From JBDHRG01 sp039807445 (GTDB lineage: Bacteria > Pseudomonadota > Gammaproteobacteria > Competibacterales > Competibacteraceae), in contig JBDHRG010000010.1 of the NCBI GenBank assembly GCA_039807445.1, positions 1 to 41,894 on the forward strand: 41,894 nt of DNA. Reading direction: 5' to 3'. A model generated the notes under the pieces. That model made no database searches, was not told where the DNA came from, and saw only the letters and a program-made list of their open reading frames with translations. Below, piece by piece: positions 15,466-24,132 of this stretch. The first letter of the stretch is position 1. Each line of letters begins with the position of its first letter. The translations under genes and the position numbers were made by a program.

Positions 15466-15747
15466 ATGATCCATTTCGTAGTGCATGACGAGGGCGACGC
15501 GGTCGGCGTCGTCGTCGTGGAAGGCGTCAAGGCCGGCACGGAGCTGACCGGCTGGGTCATGGACCAGGATCGGACCATCACCTTCAAGGTGCTCAACGAC
15601 ATCCCGATCGGCCACAAGCTTGCGATCCGCAACCTGTCGGTGGGCGATACGGTGATCAAGTACGGCGTCGATATCGGCCGCGTGGTCGCGCCGATCAAGC
15701 AGGGCGAGCACCTGCACGTCCACAACGTCAAGACCAAGAGGTGGTGA
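15466..15747 (+). CDS. suyA: (2R)-3-sulfolactate sulfo-lyase, small subunit
   Basis: A 93-aa subunit of the enzyme that splits 3-sulfolactate into pyruvate and sulfite. The sequence is a SAF-type fold similar to the N-terminal part of UxaA/altronate dehydratases, with IPIGHKLAIRNLSVGDTVIKYG and a histidine-rich GEHLHVHNVKTKRW end. The length is right for SuyA. ATG at 15466 has AGGAG about 8 bases upstream; an earlier in-frame ATG at 15427 lacks one. The suyB gene begins 3 bases after the stop, so the subunits are co-translated. Confidence 0.88.
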   Translation: MIHFVVHDEGDAVGVVVVEGVKAGTELTGWVMDQDRTITFKVLNDIPIGHKLAIRNLSVGDTVIKYGVDIGRVVAPIKQGEHLHVHNVKTKRW

Positions 15748-15750
15748 GCG

Positions 15751-16920
15751 ATGGAATTGCAGGGTCGTAAGTTCCTGGGCTATCGGCGCGAGAACGGCCG
15801 CGTCGGCGTGCGCAACCACGTGATCGTGCTGCCGGTCGACGACATCTCCAACGCTGCGGCCGAGGCGGTGGCGCACAACATCAAGGGCACGCTGGCGCTG
15901 CCGCACCCGTACGGGCGGCTGCAGTTCGGCGAAGACCTGGAACTGCACTTCCGCACGCTGATCGGCACCGGGTCGAACCCGAACGTCGCGGCGGTGGTGG
16001 TGATCGGCATCGAGCCGGGCTGGACCAACAAGGTGGTCGAAGGCATCGCCGCGACCGGCAAGCCGGTGGCGGGCTTCTGGATCGAGCAGAACGGCGACCA
16101 CGACACCGTCTGCGCGGCCTCGCGCAAGGCGCGCGAATTCGTGCAGTGGGCGACCGAACTGCAGCGCGAAGAGTGCGACATCGCCGAGCTGTGGGTCTCG
16201 ACCAAGTGCGGCGAGTCCGACACCACCTCGGGCTGCGGCGCCAACCCGACCGTCGGCAACGCCTTCGACAGACTGTACGCAGCGGGCGCGACGCTGGTGT
16301 TCGGCGAGACCTCGGAGCTGACCGGCGGCGAGCACCTGGTGGCCGAGCGCTGCCGCACGCCCGAGGTGCGCGAGCGCTTCATGGCGATGTTCAACCGCTA
16401 CCAGGCGATGATCGACCGCTACAAGACCTCGGACCTCTCGGAGTCGCAGCCGACCAAGGGCAACATCGAAGGCGGGCTGACCACGATCGAGGAGAAGGCG
16501 CTCGGCAACATCCAGAAGATCGGCCGCCGCTGCAAGGTCGACGGGGTGCTCGACAAGGCCGAGGCACCGACCGGATCGGGGCTGTGGTTCATGGACTCGT
16601 CGTCGGCGGCCGCCGAGATGGTGACGCTGTGCGCGGCCTCGGGCTACGTGGTGCACTTCTTCCCGACCGGGCAGGGCAACGTGATCGGCAACCCGATCCT
16701 GCCGGTGATCAAGATCTGCGCCAACCCGCGCACGGTGCGCACGATGGGCGAGCACATCGACGTCGACGTGTCCGGGCTGCTGCGCCGTGACCAGAACATG
16801 GACCAGGCCGGCGATGCGCTGCTGGAGATGATGCTGCGTACCGCCAACGGCCGGCTGACGGCGGCCGAGGCGCTGGGGCACCGCGAGTTCGTGCTGACCC
16901 GGCTGTACGAGAGCGCCTGA
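15751..16920 (+). CDS. suyB: (2R)-3-sulfolactate sulfo-lyase, large subunit
   Basis: A 389-aa catalytic subunit of the UxaA/GarD dehydratase superfamily. Visible family elements are GYRRENGRVGVRNHVIVLPV at the start, the cysteine-containing STKCGESDTTSGCGANP (about residues 150-166), and the FMDSSSAAAEMVTLCAASG and HFFPTGQGNVIGNPILPVIK blocks. Family members bind iron. The sulfite released must be oxidised or exported, and exporter-like genes follow at 24133-26160. The pairing with suyA and the nearby hpsN-like gene makes sulfolactate more likely than a sugar acid. Confidence 0.88.
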   Translation: MELQGRKFLGYRRENGRVGVRNHVIVLPVDDISNAAAEAVAHNIKGTLALPHPYGRLQFGEDLELHFRTLIGTGSNPNVAAVVVIGIEPGWTNKVVEGIAATGKPVAGFWIEQNGDHDTVCAASRKAREFVQWATELQREECDIAELWVSTKCGESDTTSGCGANPTVGNAFDRLYAAGATLVFGETSELTGGEHLVAERCRTPEVRERFMAMFNRYQAMIDRYKTSDLSESQPTKGNIEGGLTTIEEKALGNIQKIGRRCKVDGVLDKAEAPTGSGLWFMDSSSAAAEMVTLCAASGYVVHFFPTGQGNVIGNPILPVIKICANPRTVRTMGEHIDVDVSGLLRRDQNMDQAGDALLEMMLRTANGRLTAAEALGHREFVLTRLYESA

Positions 16921-16930
16921 GTCCGTTGGC

Positions 16931-16979
16931 GCGATCACCGCGCTGCCCGACCCCGAGGAGGTGGTAGCGCGGTGATCGC
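16931..16979. other. Long inverted repeat after suyB
   Basis: GCGATCACCGCGCT (16931-16944) pairs perfectly with AGCGCGGTGATCGC (16966-16979) around a 21-base loop, just after the suyB stop. There is no T-tract. It may end or protect the suyAB message. Confidence 0.5.
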
Positions 16980-17030
16980 CGAGGTCATCGGCCACGTCGA
17001 GGGAATGTGAGCTGCCCGTAGGGTTCCGCC

Positions 17031-17052
17031 GGCGGCGTCCATGGACGCCGCC
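17031..17052. other. 22-bp perfect palindrome between convergent genes
   Basis: Eleven-base arms beginning GGCGGCGTCCA meet without a spacer at 17041/17042. It lies just beyond the end of the DUF4926 gene and 110 bases after suyB. It could fold into a hairpin on either transcript. No T-tract is present on either side. Confidence 0.45.
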
Positions 17053-17057
17053 GTGGG

Positions 17058-17264
17058 CTATGCCGCGCTCGACAGGGAATGGAACAGCGGCAGGAGATCT
17101 TCGGTCCGGATCGCCGCGCGAGCATAGGCTCGCCCTTCCAGGTCGGCGAATTCCACCTCGAACACGTCCGGTTCCCACGCTTCGACGATGACCTCGACCA
17201 GGCCCGCGGGCAGTCCGTGCTCGGGCAGGGGGTGGCGCAGTGCAACCGTATCAAGCGTTTTCAC
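17058..17264 (-). CDS. DUF4926 domain-containing protein
   Basis: A 68-aa protein with a GTG start. It reads KTLDTVALRHPLPEHGLPAGLVEVIVEAWEPDVFEVEFADLEGR in the pattern of DUF4926: a short beta-rich domain with LPEHGL, then a V(V)E turn and FEVEF strand. The function is unknown; members often lie near toxin-antitoxin genes or mobile DNA. It follows the LacI gene by 17 bases on the same strand and may be co-transcribed with it. AAGGAT lies about 11 bases upstream of the start. Confidence 0.65.
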   Translation of the reverse strand: MKTLDTVALRHPLPEHGLPAGLVEVIVEAWEPDVFEVEFADLEGRAYARAAIRTEDLLPLFHSLSSAA

Positions 17265-17280
17265 GGTTTCGGAATCCTTG

Positions 17281-18330
17281 TCAGGCGCGAGGGGAGGGCG
17301 GGGCCGTGGTGCCGCGCACGATCAGCATGGCTTCGGCTTCCCGCTGCAGCAGCGCTGCAGGCGGTGTGGCGCGCTCGCGGCAGCCCACCAGGTAGTCGGC
17401 GGCGAGTACGCCCATCTCGGCGGCGGGCACGTGCACCGTGGTCAGCGGCGGGTGCAGCTGCGCCGAGAGCGGCAGATCGTCGAAGCCGGTGATCGACAGC
17501 GCGCCGGGTACCGGGATGCCGAGCGCCTGGCATTCGAGCAGCGCGCCGAGCGCGAGCACGTCGTTGCCGCAGATCACCGCGGTGGGGGCCGGCTGTACGC
17601 GCAGCAGCACGCGCAGCGCTTCGCGTCCCTCGCGTATGCCGTACGGACACTCGAGCAGCCGCTCCGGCGACAGCCCGAGCCCCCGTGCCGCGAGCGCGGC
17701 GCGCACCCCCTCGACGCGCGCCGTGGCGCGGTCGTTGCCGGCGGTGAGGCCGGCGAGCATCGCGATCTCGCGGTGGCCCAGGTCCATCAGGTACTCGGCG
17801 ACGCGCCGCGCTGCGGCGCGGTTGTCGAAGCCGATGCACGGGTGCTCGGCTTCGGTGCGGTAAGTCCAGGTGTTGACGAAGGGGATGCGCTTGCGCTCGA
17901 GCAGCGCGTAAAGCCCCTTGTGGTGCGCTTCGCCGACCAGCAGCAAGCCGTCGACGCCGCGCAGCACCAGCGCGGTGGCTTCGCGCAGCTCTTCGTCGGC
18001 GTCGTATTCGGACGAGGCGACCAGCAGCGTATAGCCGTGGTGCGCGAGCCGACGCTGCAGCGCGTTGATGCACGAGGCGAAGATCGCGTTGTCGAGGGTC
18101 GGCACGATCGCGCCCATGGTCTGCGTTCGGCGCGAGGCGAGCGCGCGCGCGGCGGCGTCGGGGATGTAGCCGAGTTCGTCGATCGCCGCCTGCACGCGCA
18201 ACCGCGTCTGCGGGCTGACCTTGCCCGGATTGTTCAGCACCCGCGACACCGAAGCCGTCGACACACCGGCCAGGCGCGCCACGTCGGCGAGCGCGACGCC
18301 CGTCCTTCCGTTCCCTGCTTCCGAAGCCAC
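17281..18330 (-). CDS. LacI-family transcriptional regulator
   Basis: A 349-aa repressor-type protein. The N-terminal helix-turn-helix plus hinge reads VALADVARLAGVSTASVSRVLNNPGKVSPQTRLRV (about residues 12-46). The periplasmic-binding-like effector core has NAIFASCINALQRRL, GVDGLLLVG and the ITGFDDLPLSAQLHPPLTTV block near the end. It diverges from the hpsN operon. Two LacI-type operators lie between them, one by its own promoter and one just before hpsN, so it is the likely local repressor. The effector might be the sulfonate substrate (inference). Confidence 0.87.
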   Translation of the reverse strand: MASEAGNGRTGVALADVARLAGVSTASVSRVLNNPGKVSPQTRLRVQAAIDELGYIPDAAARALASRRTQTMGAIVPTLDNAIFASCINALQRRLAHHGYTLLVASSEYDADEELREATALVLRGVDGLLLVGEAHHKGLYALLERKRIPFVNTWTYRTEAEHPCIGFDNRAAARRVAEYLMDLGHREIAMLAGLTAGNDRATARVEGVRAALAARGLGLSPERLLECPYGIREGREALRVLLRVQPAPTAVICGNDVLALGALLECQALGIPVPGALSITGFDDLPLSAQLHPPLTTVHVPAAEMGVLAADYLVGCRERATPPAALLQREAEAMLIVRGTTAPPSPRA

Positions 18331-18430
18331 GTTTGCACGACTCCTGCGAAATCCCGATGCGGGGGGTATCCGCGCTCGCGCATGTTAGCGCGCCGACGTG
18401 TCGGTGTACGCCACAAGTTTGTCCTTTGAA

Positions 18431-18444
18431 TGTAAGCGCTTTCT
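18431..18444. promoter_or_regulatory. LacI-type operator near the regulator's own promoter
   Basis: TGTAAGCGCTTTCT matches the palindrome at 18616-18631 in 12 of 14 bases. It lies about 100 bases upstream of the LacI start codon. It suits autoregulation, or DNA looping with the second site, whose centre is 186 bp away. Confidence 0.65.
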
Positions 18445-18574
18445 AATCTTCGTCGATGCTGTCGGCGACCCGTGTAGCTTGCCGGTGCCATGCCGCGACA
18501 TGCCCGTCACCGTTCGATCCTGTTGCTGGCTTGTGGCAATGGCTTCGAGTCGAGCCGGAATCCTGCCCGGGGTA

Positions 18575-18603
18575 TTGACAAGTCGATCCTGTATCCTTAG
18601 TGT
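18575..18603 (+). promoter_or_regulatory. Putative sigma-70 promoter of the hpsN operon
   Basis: TTGACA at 18575-18580 is followed after 17 bases by a weak -10 TAGTGT (18598-18603). The transcript start would fall near 18610, directly before the operator at 18616-18631. Confidence 0.45.
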
Positions 18604-18615
18604 TTCCCCAGCGCT

Positions 18616-18631
18616 ATGTAAGCGCTTACAT
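18616..18631. promoter_or_regulatory. LacI-type operator, perfect palindrome, before hpsN
   Basis: ATGTAAGCGCTTACAT is a perfect 16-bp palindrome of the AANCGNTT LacI-family class. It lies 24 bases before the hpsN start, at the expected transcript start, so a bound repressor would block transcription. Confidence 0.8.
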
Positions 18632-18654
18632 CAAATCGAGGATGAGGAGACACC

Positions 18655-19965
18655 ATGGCGATCGAATTCCTCAAGAAGGCGAGCAAGACCTCGGCCACCG
18701 GCGAGAGCGAGACCCGCGAGCTCGTCGCGCGCATGCTGCGCGACATCGAGGAGGGGCGCGAGGAAGCGGCGCTGCGCTACTGCAAGCAGCTCGACAACTG
18801 GGACGGCGACGTGGTCGTCAGCCGTGCCCAGATCGAGGCGGCCAAGGCCAAGGTGCCCGAGCAGCTGAAGCAGGACATCCGCTTCGCCTACGAGCGCGTC
18901 AGCGGTTTCGCCCGCGCACAGCGCGATTCGATCCGCGAGTTCGAGGTCGAGCTGAGTCCGGGGCTGTTCGCCGGGCAGAAGCTGATCCCGATGGAAACCG
19001 CCGGCTGCTACGTGCCGGGCGGCCGCTACGCACACATCGCCTCGGCGATCATGAGCGTCGCCACCGCCAAGGTCGCCGGGGTCAGGAACGTGATCGCCTG
19101 TTCGGTGCCGCGTGACACCGACGGCATCCACCCGGCGATCCTGTACGCGATGGACCTGGCCGGCGCCGACACCATCCTGCAGATGGGCGGCGTGCAGGGC
19201 ATCGCCTCGATGGCTTTCGGCCTGTTCACCGGCAAGGCGGCTGACATCCTGGTCGGCCCGGGCAACAAGTTCGTCGCCGAAGCCAAGCGCCAGCTGTTCG
19301 GCCGCTGCGGCATCGACATGTTCGCCGGCCCGACCGAGATCGGCATCATCGCCGACGCGAGCGCCGATCCCGACATCGTCGCCGCCGACCTGGTCGGCCA
19401 GGCCGAGCACGGCCCGGATTCGCCGGCCTGGCTGTTCACGACCTCGCGCGAGCTGGGGCAGAAGGTGATCGAGCTCGTGCCCGGCTACATCGAGCGCCTG
19501 CCCGAGGTGCAGCGCAACGCCGCGACCGCCGCCTGGCGCGACTACGGCGAGGTGATCCTGTGCTCGAGCCGCGAAGAGGTCGTCGAGGTGTCGGACCGCT
19601 ACGCCTCGGAGCACCTCGAGGTGCAGGCGCAGGATCTGGACTGGTGGCTGGCGAACCTGTCGAGCTACGGCTCGCTGTTCGTCGGCGAAGAGGCCACGGT
19701 CGCCTTCGGCGACAAGTGCTCGGGCACCAACCACATCCTGCCGACCAAGGGCGCGGCGCGCTACACCGGCGGGCTGTGCGCCGAGAAGTTCCTGAAGGTC
19801 GTGACCTACCAGCGCCAGACGCCGGTCGCGACCCGCGACGTGGCGGCTGCCACCGCCCGCCTGTCGCGCTGCGAAGGCATGGAGGGCCACGCCCGCACCG
19901 GCGACATCCGTCTCGCCAAGTACTACCCGGGCGAGAAGTTCCTGCTCGACATCGGGATGCAGTGA
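18655..19965 (+). CDS. hpsN: Sulfopropanediol 3-dehydrogenase (histidinol dehydrogenase-like)
   Basis: A 436-aa zinc- and NAD-dependent enzyme of the HisD superfamily. Residues equivalent to the HisD zinc ligands are visible in GQAEHGPDSPAWL (Gln and His), FGDKCSGTNHILPT (Asp) and EGMEGHARTGDIRL (His). In Cupriavidus, HpsN oxidises (R)-2,3-dihydroxypropane-1-sulfonate in two steps to 3-sulfolactate. No other histidine biosynthesis gene is near, and the suyAB neighbours take the product, so this role is favoured over histidinol dehydrogenase. The ATG has GAGGAG upstream. The SDR gene begins one base after its stop. Confidence 0.82.
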   Translation: MAIEFLKKASKTSATGESETRELVARMLRDIEEGREEAALRYCKQLDNWDGDVVVSRAQIEAAKAKVPEQLKQDIRFAYERVSGFARAQRDSIREFEVELSPGLFAGQKLIPMETAGCYVPGGRYAHIASAIMSVATAKVAGVRNVIACSVPRDTDGIHPAILYAMDLAGADTILQMGGVQGIASMAFGLFTGKAADILVGPGNKFVAEAKRQLFGRCGIDMFAGPTEIGIIADASADPDIVAADLVGQAEHGPDSPAWLFTTSRELGQKVIELVPGYIERLPEVQRNAATAAWRDYGEVILCSSREEVVEVSDRYASEHLEVQAQDLDWWLANLSSYGSLFVGEEATVAFGDKCSGTNHILPTKGAARYTGGLCAEKFLKVVTYQRQTPVATRDVAAATARLSRCEGMEGHARTGDIRLAKYYPGEKFLLDIGMQ

Positions 19966-19966
19966 G

Positions 19967-20728
19967 ATGCGCGCCCTGTTCGATCTGAGTGGCCGGATCG
20001 CGGCCGTCACCGGCGGCAGCTCCGGGCTCGGTCGGGCGATGGCCGGGGCGCTGGCGCAGGCCGGCGCCCGGGTCGTGCTGATCGCCCGCCGGGTGGCCGA
20101 GCTCCAGCAGGCGGCGGCCGAGATCGAGGCCGGCGGCGGGCGGGCGGCGTACGTCGCCGCCGACCTCGCCGACCGCGCCGACGTCGAGCGCGCCGCCGTG
20201 GCTGCGGCCGAGCCCTTCGGTGATCCCGACATCCTGGTCAACGCCGCCGGCGTCAACCTGCGCAAGCCGATCGACGAGGTCGGTTATGCCGACTGGGACC
20301 TGCACCTGCAGCTGCACCTGGGCACGCCGTTCTTCCTGTCGAAGGCGCTGGCGCCGGCGATGATCCGCCAGGGCTGGGGCAAGATCATCAACCTCGCCTC
20401 GCTGCAATCGCTGCGCGCCTTCCCCAACAGTGCCCCGTACGGTGCCGGCAAGGGCGGCATCGTGCAGCTGACGCGGGCGATGGCCGAAGCCTGGTCGCGG
20501 CATGGCATCACCGTCAACGCGATCGCGCCCGGCTTCTTTCCGACCGAGCTGACCGCACCGGTGTTCGACGACCCCGAGCGCGCCGCGGCCAATGCCCGCC
20601 AGACCATGATCGGCCGCAACGGCCGGCTCGAGGACATCGTCGGACCGACAGTGTTCTTCGCCTCGCCGGCCTCGGACTACGTCACCGGCCAGACGCTGTT
20701 CGTCGACGGCGGCTTCTCGGCGAAGTGA
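19967..20728 (+). CDS. hpsO: SDR-family oxidoreductase, probable DHPS 2-dehydrogenase
   Basis: A 253-aa short-chain dehydrogenase. The NAD(P)-binding motif is TGGSSGLG (about residues 15-22) and NAAGV follows. The active site reads NLASLQSLRAFPNSAPYGAGKGG with the Ser, Tyr and Lys of the triad. A second-strand acidic or basic selector is not clear. In Cupriavidus, HpsO and HpsP interconvert the enantiomers of 2,3-dihydroxypropane-1-sulfonate through the ketone so that HpsN can use both. The assignment is by neighbourhood. It lies one base after hpsN and about 30 bases before the zinc dehydrogenase gene. Confidence 0.68.
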   Translation: MRALFDLSGRIAAVTGGSSGLGRAMAGALAQAGARVVLIARRVAELQQAAAEIEAGGGRAAYVAADLADRADVERAAVAAAEPFGDPDILVNAAGVNLRKPIDEVGYADWDLHLQLHLGTPFFLSKALAPAMIRQGWGKIINLASLQSLRAFPNSAPYGAGKGGIVQLTRAMAEAWSRHGITVNAIAPGFFPTELTAPVFDDPERAAANARQTMIGRNGRLEDIVGPTVFFASPASDYVTGQTLFVDGGFSAK

Positions 20729-20758
20729 GCGCGGCGCTAGCGAGGAGGAGAGAGACTC

Positions 20759-21751
20759 ATGAAAGCCCTGGTCTTCACCGACACCCAGGAAGTCACCTAT
20801 CGCGACGAGGCGCGGCTCGAGCCCGCCGCCGACGAGGCGCTGATCCGCGTCGAGGCAGCCGGCATCTGCGGCTCCGACATGCACGCCTACCACGGCCACG
20901 ACCCGCGTCGCCAGCCGCCGCTGATCCTCGGCCACGAAGCCGCCGGCATCGTCGAGCAGGGCCGTTTCGCCGGCAAGCGGGTCACGATGAACCCCTTCAT
21001 CGTCTGCGGCCAGTGCGACTACTGCCTGACCGGTCGCCAGAACCTGTGCGCGAACCGCACCGCGATCGGCATGACCCGTCCCGGCGCCTTCGCCGAGTAC
21101 CTGACCATCCCCGAGCACTGCCTGATCGAGCTGCCGCAAGCCATGAGTCCGGTCGCAGCCGCGGTCACCGAGCCTGCGGCCACGGCGCTGCATGCCGTGA
21201 ACCTGGCCGTGCGGGCCGCCTTCCGGCCGCTGGCCGAGGGCAAGACGCTGGTGATCGGCGCCGGCGCGGTCGGCCTGCTGACCGCGCTGTGCCTGAAGAT
21301 GCAGGGCGTGCGCGACATCGTGATCGCCGACACCAACGCGCTGCGCCGGGCCACGGCGGCCCGCGCCGGCTGCGGCACGGTGCACGATCCCCTGGCCGGG
21401 ACGCTGCTTCCCGAGAGCGGCTTCGATGCGGTGTTCGACGCGGTCGGCACCGTGGCCACGCGCAAGGCGGCGATCGACGCGGTGCGCCCCGGTGGCGTGA
21501 TCGTCCACATCGGCTTGCAGGATTGGGCCGGCGAGTTCAACGCCCGCAAGCTGACGCTGGCCGAAATCACCTTCATCGGCGCCTTCACCTACTCGATGTA
21601 CGACCTCAAGGCCGCGGTCGCCGCGCTGCACGGCGGACAGCTCGGCGACCTGGGCTGGGTCGAGGAGCGCCCGCTCGCCGAAGGCGCGGCGGCGTTCGCC
21701 GATCTGCACCACGGGCGTACCGGTGCGGCGAAGATCGTGCTGCGCCCCTGA
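20759..21751 (+). CDS. hpsP: Zinc-dependent medium-chain alcohol dehydrogenase, probable DHPS 2-dehydrogenase
   Basis: A 330-aa MDR enzyme. The catalytic zinc site is seen in GICGSDMHAYHG and LGHEAAG. The structural-zinc loop is FIVCGQCDYCLTGRQNLC, with four cysteines. The Rossmann motif is GAGAVGLLTALCLK. It resembles the L-threonine/sorbitol dehydrogenase branch. It most likely partners the SDR to invert the carbinol stereocentre of DHPS, as proposed for HpsO and HpsP. Which enantiomer it uses cannot be read from the sequence. The RBS AGGAGGAG precedes the ATG. Confidence 0.68.
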   Translation: MKALVFTDTQEVTYRDEARLEPAADEALIRVEAAGICGSDMHAYHGHDPRRQPPLILGHEAAGIVEQGRFAGKRVTMNPFIVCGQCDYCLTGRQNLCANRTAIGMTRPGAFAEYLTIPEHCLIELPQAMSPVAAAVTEPAATALHAVNLAVRAAFRPLAEGKTLVIGAGAVGLLTALCLKMQGVRDIVIADTNALRRATAARAGCGTVHDPLAGTLLPESGFDAVFDAVGTVATRKAAIDAVRPGGVIVHIGLQDWAGEFNARKLTLAEITFIGAFTYSMYDLKAAVAALHGGQLGDLGWVEERPLAEGAAAFADLHHGRTGAAKIVLRP

Positions 21752-21865
21752 AGCGAACCAGGCAGCCGCGAGGCGCGCGCGATGCACGCGCACCCGCGAC
21801 GCCGGCTCCGCGGCAGATCACCGCGGTCCGGCACCACCATGCAAACAAGCAGGAGGAGAAACATC

Positions 21866-23218
21866 ATGGCGTCCAACGGGGCCACGCCCGCGCATCTGCG
21901 CAAAGTCGTCGTGTCGAGCGTGATCGGCGCGACCATCGAGTGGTACGACTTCTTCCTGTACGGCGTCGTCGCCGGACTGGTGTTCAACAAGCTCTATTTC
22001 CCGTCCGACGATCCGATGGTCGGCACGCTGCTCGCCTACGCCACCTTCGCCGTGGGCTTCGTCGCCCGGCCGCTCGGCGGCATCGTGTTCGGCCACTTCG
22101 GCGACCGGCTCGGGCGCAAGAAGATGCTGGTGCTGACGCTGATGATCATGGGCTTGGCGACGGTCGCGATCGGCCTGATTCCGGGCTATGCGCAGATCGG
22201 CGTCTGGGCACCGGTGCTGCTGCTCGTCTGCCGCATCGCGCAGGGTGTGGGTCTCGGCGGTGAATGGGGTGGCGCGGTGCTGATGGCCTTCGAGTCGGCG
22301 CCGAAGGAACGGCGTGGCTATTACGCGAGTCTGCCGCAGACCGGCATGTCGATCGGCCTGGTACTCGCTTCGGGGGTGGTCGGGCTGCTGTCGCTCGCGC
22401 TCGACGACGCGCAGTTCATGGCCTGGGGCTGGCGCGTGGCTTTCCTGCTCAGCGCCGTGATGGTGTTCGTGGGTGCCTACATCCGGATGAACGTGCACGA
22501 GACGCCCGACTTCGAGGAAGCGAAGGCGCAGTCGGCGGCGCAGGGTACCAAGCAGGCACTGCCCTTCGTCGAGATGTTCCGCCGCTACCCGAAGATGATC
22601 CTCGCCTGCATGGGCGCACGCTTCATCGACGGGGTGTTCTTCAACGTTTTCGGCGTGTTCTCGCTGAACTACCTGACGCAGGGGCTCTCGGTCAGCCGCA
22701 CGCAGGCGCTGATGGGGGTGATGATCGGCGCGCTGGTGATGACCTTCTTCATCCCGCTGTGGGGCCGCGTGTCCGATCGCATCGGTCGCCCGCGCGTCTA
22801 CGGCACCGGTGCGCTGCTCGCCGGGCTGTCGGCCTTCCCGGCCTTCTGGCTGATGAACCACACCGACAACATCCTGATCGTCTGGCTGGCGATCATCGTT
22901 CCCTTCGGCGTCTTCCACGCCGCGGTGTTCGGTACGATGTCGGCGATGTTCTCCGAAGTGTTCGACGCGAGCGTGCGCTACACGGGCATCTCCTTCGTCT
23001 ACCAGTTCGCCGGCATCTTCGCCGGGGGGCTGACGCCGATCGTCGCCACCGCACTGAACAAGGCCAACGACGGCCAGCCCTGGTACCTGTGCGGCTACGT
23101 GCTGTTCATCGGTCTGCTCAGCGCGGCGTCGACGGCCTGGATCGCCGCGCACCGGCGCGCTCCCGAGGCGGCATCGGCGCCGGCGGCGCCGGGTGGTGCG
23201 ATGGCGCGGCTGGTCTGA
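21866..23218 (+). CDS. hpsU: MFS transporter, metabolite:H+ symporter type (probable sulfonate uptake)
   Basis: A 450-aa inner-membrane protein with about 12 hydrophobic helices. The family motifs are GATIEWYDFFLYG at helix 1, FGHFGDRLGRKKML in the loop 2-3 region, and RIAQGVGLGGEWGG in helix 4. These are the metabolite:H+ symporter hallmarks (KgtP/ShiA/ProP group). The start at 21866 follows AGGAGGAG. It is the last gene of the hpsNOP operon and ends at a strong terminator, so uptake of DHPS or a relative is likely. The symbol follows gene order only. Confidence 0.75.
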   Translation: MASNGATPAHLRKVVVSSVIGATIEWYDFFLYGVVAGLVFNKLYFPSDDPMVGTLLAYATFAVGFVARPLGGIVFGHFGDRLGRKKMLVLTLMIMGLATVAIGLIPGYAQIGVWAPVLLLVCRIAQGVGLGGEWGGAVLMAFESAPKERRGYYASLPQTGMSIGLVLASGVVGLLSLALDDAQFMAWGWRVAFLLSAVMVFVGAYIRMNVHETPDFEEAKAQSAAQGTKQALPFVEMFRRYPKMILACMGARFIDGVFFNVFGVFSLNYLTQGLSVSRTQALMGVMIGALVMTFFIPLWGRVSDRIGRPRVYGTGALLAGLSAFPAFWLMNHTDNILIVWLAIIVPFGVFHAAVFGTMSAMFSEVFDASVRYTGISFVYQFAGIFAGGLTPIVATALNKANDGQPWYLCGYVLFIGLLSAASTAWIAAHRRAPEAASAPAAPGGAMARLV

Positions 23219-23244
23219 AGCTTCTCCGGTGCCTCGCACGCTCG

Positions 23245-23268
23245 GCCCCGCTGCGGCGGGGCTTTTTT
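23245..23268 (+). terminator. Intrinsic terminator of the hpsNOP-MFS operon
   Basis: GCCCCGC (23245-23251) pairs with GCGGGGC (23256-23262) around a TGCG loop and is followed by TTTTTT (23263-23268). It lies 27 bases past the MFS stop, between convergent genes. Confidence 0.88.
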
Positions 23269-23303
23269 CTCGAGCCGCTGCGGGCGCTGATCGGCGGTGT
23301 CCG

Positions 23304-24035
23304 CTAGCCCAGCTCGTTCAGGTAGTGGTGCTGCACCGTGTGGCAATGGCTCACGCGCAGTTCCACCGGCCTCTGCTCGAGGTCCAGCGCGACACGGCGG
23401 ATCTCGAGCAGCGGCGTCCCCGGCGCGAGCTCGAGGCGCGCGGCGTCGACCGCATCGGCGGCGATCGCGGCGAGCTTCTCGATCGCGCGGCTCACCGTGA
23501 TGCCAAAGCGGCGCTGGTAGAGGTTGTACAGCGTGTTCGGCAACTGCTCGGGGGCGATGACCAGCAGGCCGGCGAAACGCGCCGCGGGCAGCGTCAGGCG
23601 CTCGTTCATCACCGGGCGTCCGTCGAGCACGCGCACGCGTTCGATGCGGATCACCGGCGTTCCCGGCGCGAGCCCCAGCGCTTCGGCTTCCTCATCCGTG
23701 GCTTTGCCTTCTCCGGCAGCCAGTACGCGCGAGGCCGGCAACTGGTGCTCGCCGCTGTTGCTGACCAGATGGAAGAACTGGAACAGCGAGCGGTCGGCGT
23801 CGTGCATCGCGACCGCGGTGCCCTTGCCTTGGTAGCGGACCACGATCTTCTCCGCGGTCAGCTCGTCGAGCGCCTTGCGCAGCGTGCCCTGGCTGACGCC
23901 GTACTCCTGCGCCAGCGCCGTCTCGCTCGGCAGGAAGGTGCCGGGCGCCCACTCGCCGGCGGCGAGGCGCTTGAGCAGCGCTTCCTTGATCTGCTGGTAG
24001 AGCGGCCGGAAGGTCGGCGTGGAAGGCTGCTCCAT
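23304..24035 (-). CDS. GntR-family transcriptional regulator, HutC subfamily
   Basis: A 243-aa protein. The winged helix lies in residues ~10-75: LYQQIKEALLKRLAAGEWAPGTFLPSETALAQEYGVSQGTLRKALDELTAEKIVVRYQGKGTAV. The C-terminal UTRA (HutC-type) effector domain follows and ends PVELRVSHCHTVQHHYLNELG. The start at 24035 fits the HTH; the frame extends further upstream without similarity. It diverges from the YeiH/SuyZ-like exporter gene, with a 97-base gap that includes a loose ACCA...TGGT pair. It probably controls that exporter or the sulfonate cluster (inference). Confidence 0.83.
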   Translation of the reverse strand: MEQPSTPTFRPLYQQIKEALLKRLAAGEWAPGTFLPSETALAQEYGVSQGTLRKALDELTAEKIVVRYQGKGTAVAMHDADRSLFQFFHLVSNSGEHQLPASRVLAAGEGKATDEEAEALGLAPGTPVIRIERVRVLDGRPVMNERLTLPAARFAGLLVIAPEQLPNTLYNLYQRRFGITVSRAIEKLAAIAADAVDAARLELAPGTPLLEIRRVALDLEQRPVELRVSHCHTVQHHYLNELG

Positions 24036-24132
24036 GGTGTGCGTCCTGTCGGATCGTCTGGGGGGGGGTGGGGATGACGCGCAATGATACCAGTGTCGTT
24101 GATGGTCTGAAGTCATTAGGTAGGAGACAGAC

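Noticed and set aside
16931..17052. Rho-independent terminators after suyB
   Set aside because: Both inverted repeats are long and perfect but lack a T-tract on either strand.
18655..19965. Histidinol dehydrogenase (hisD) in histidine biosynthesis
   Set aside because: No other his gene is near, and the neighbours are sulfonate enzymes with a LacI operator. The HisD-like zinc residues are shared by HpsN-type enzymes.
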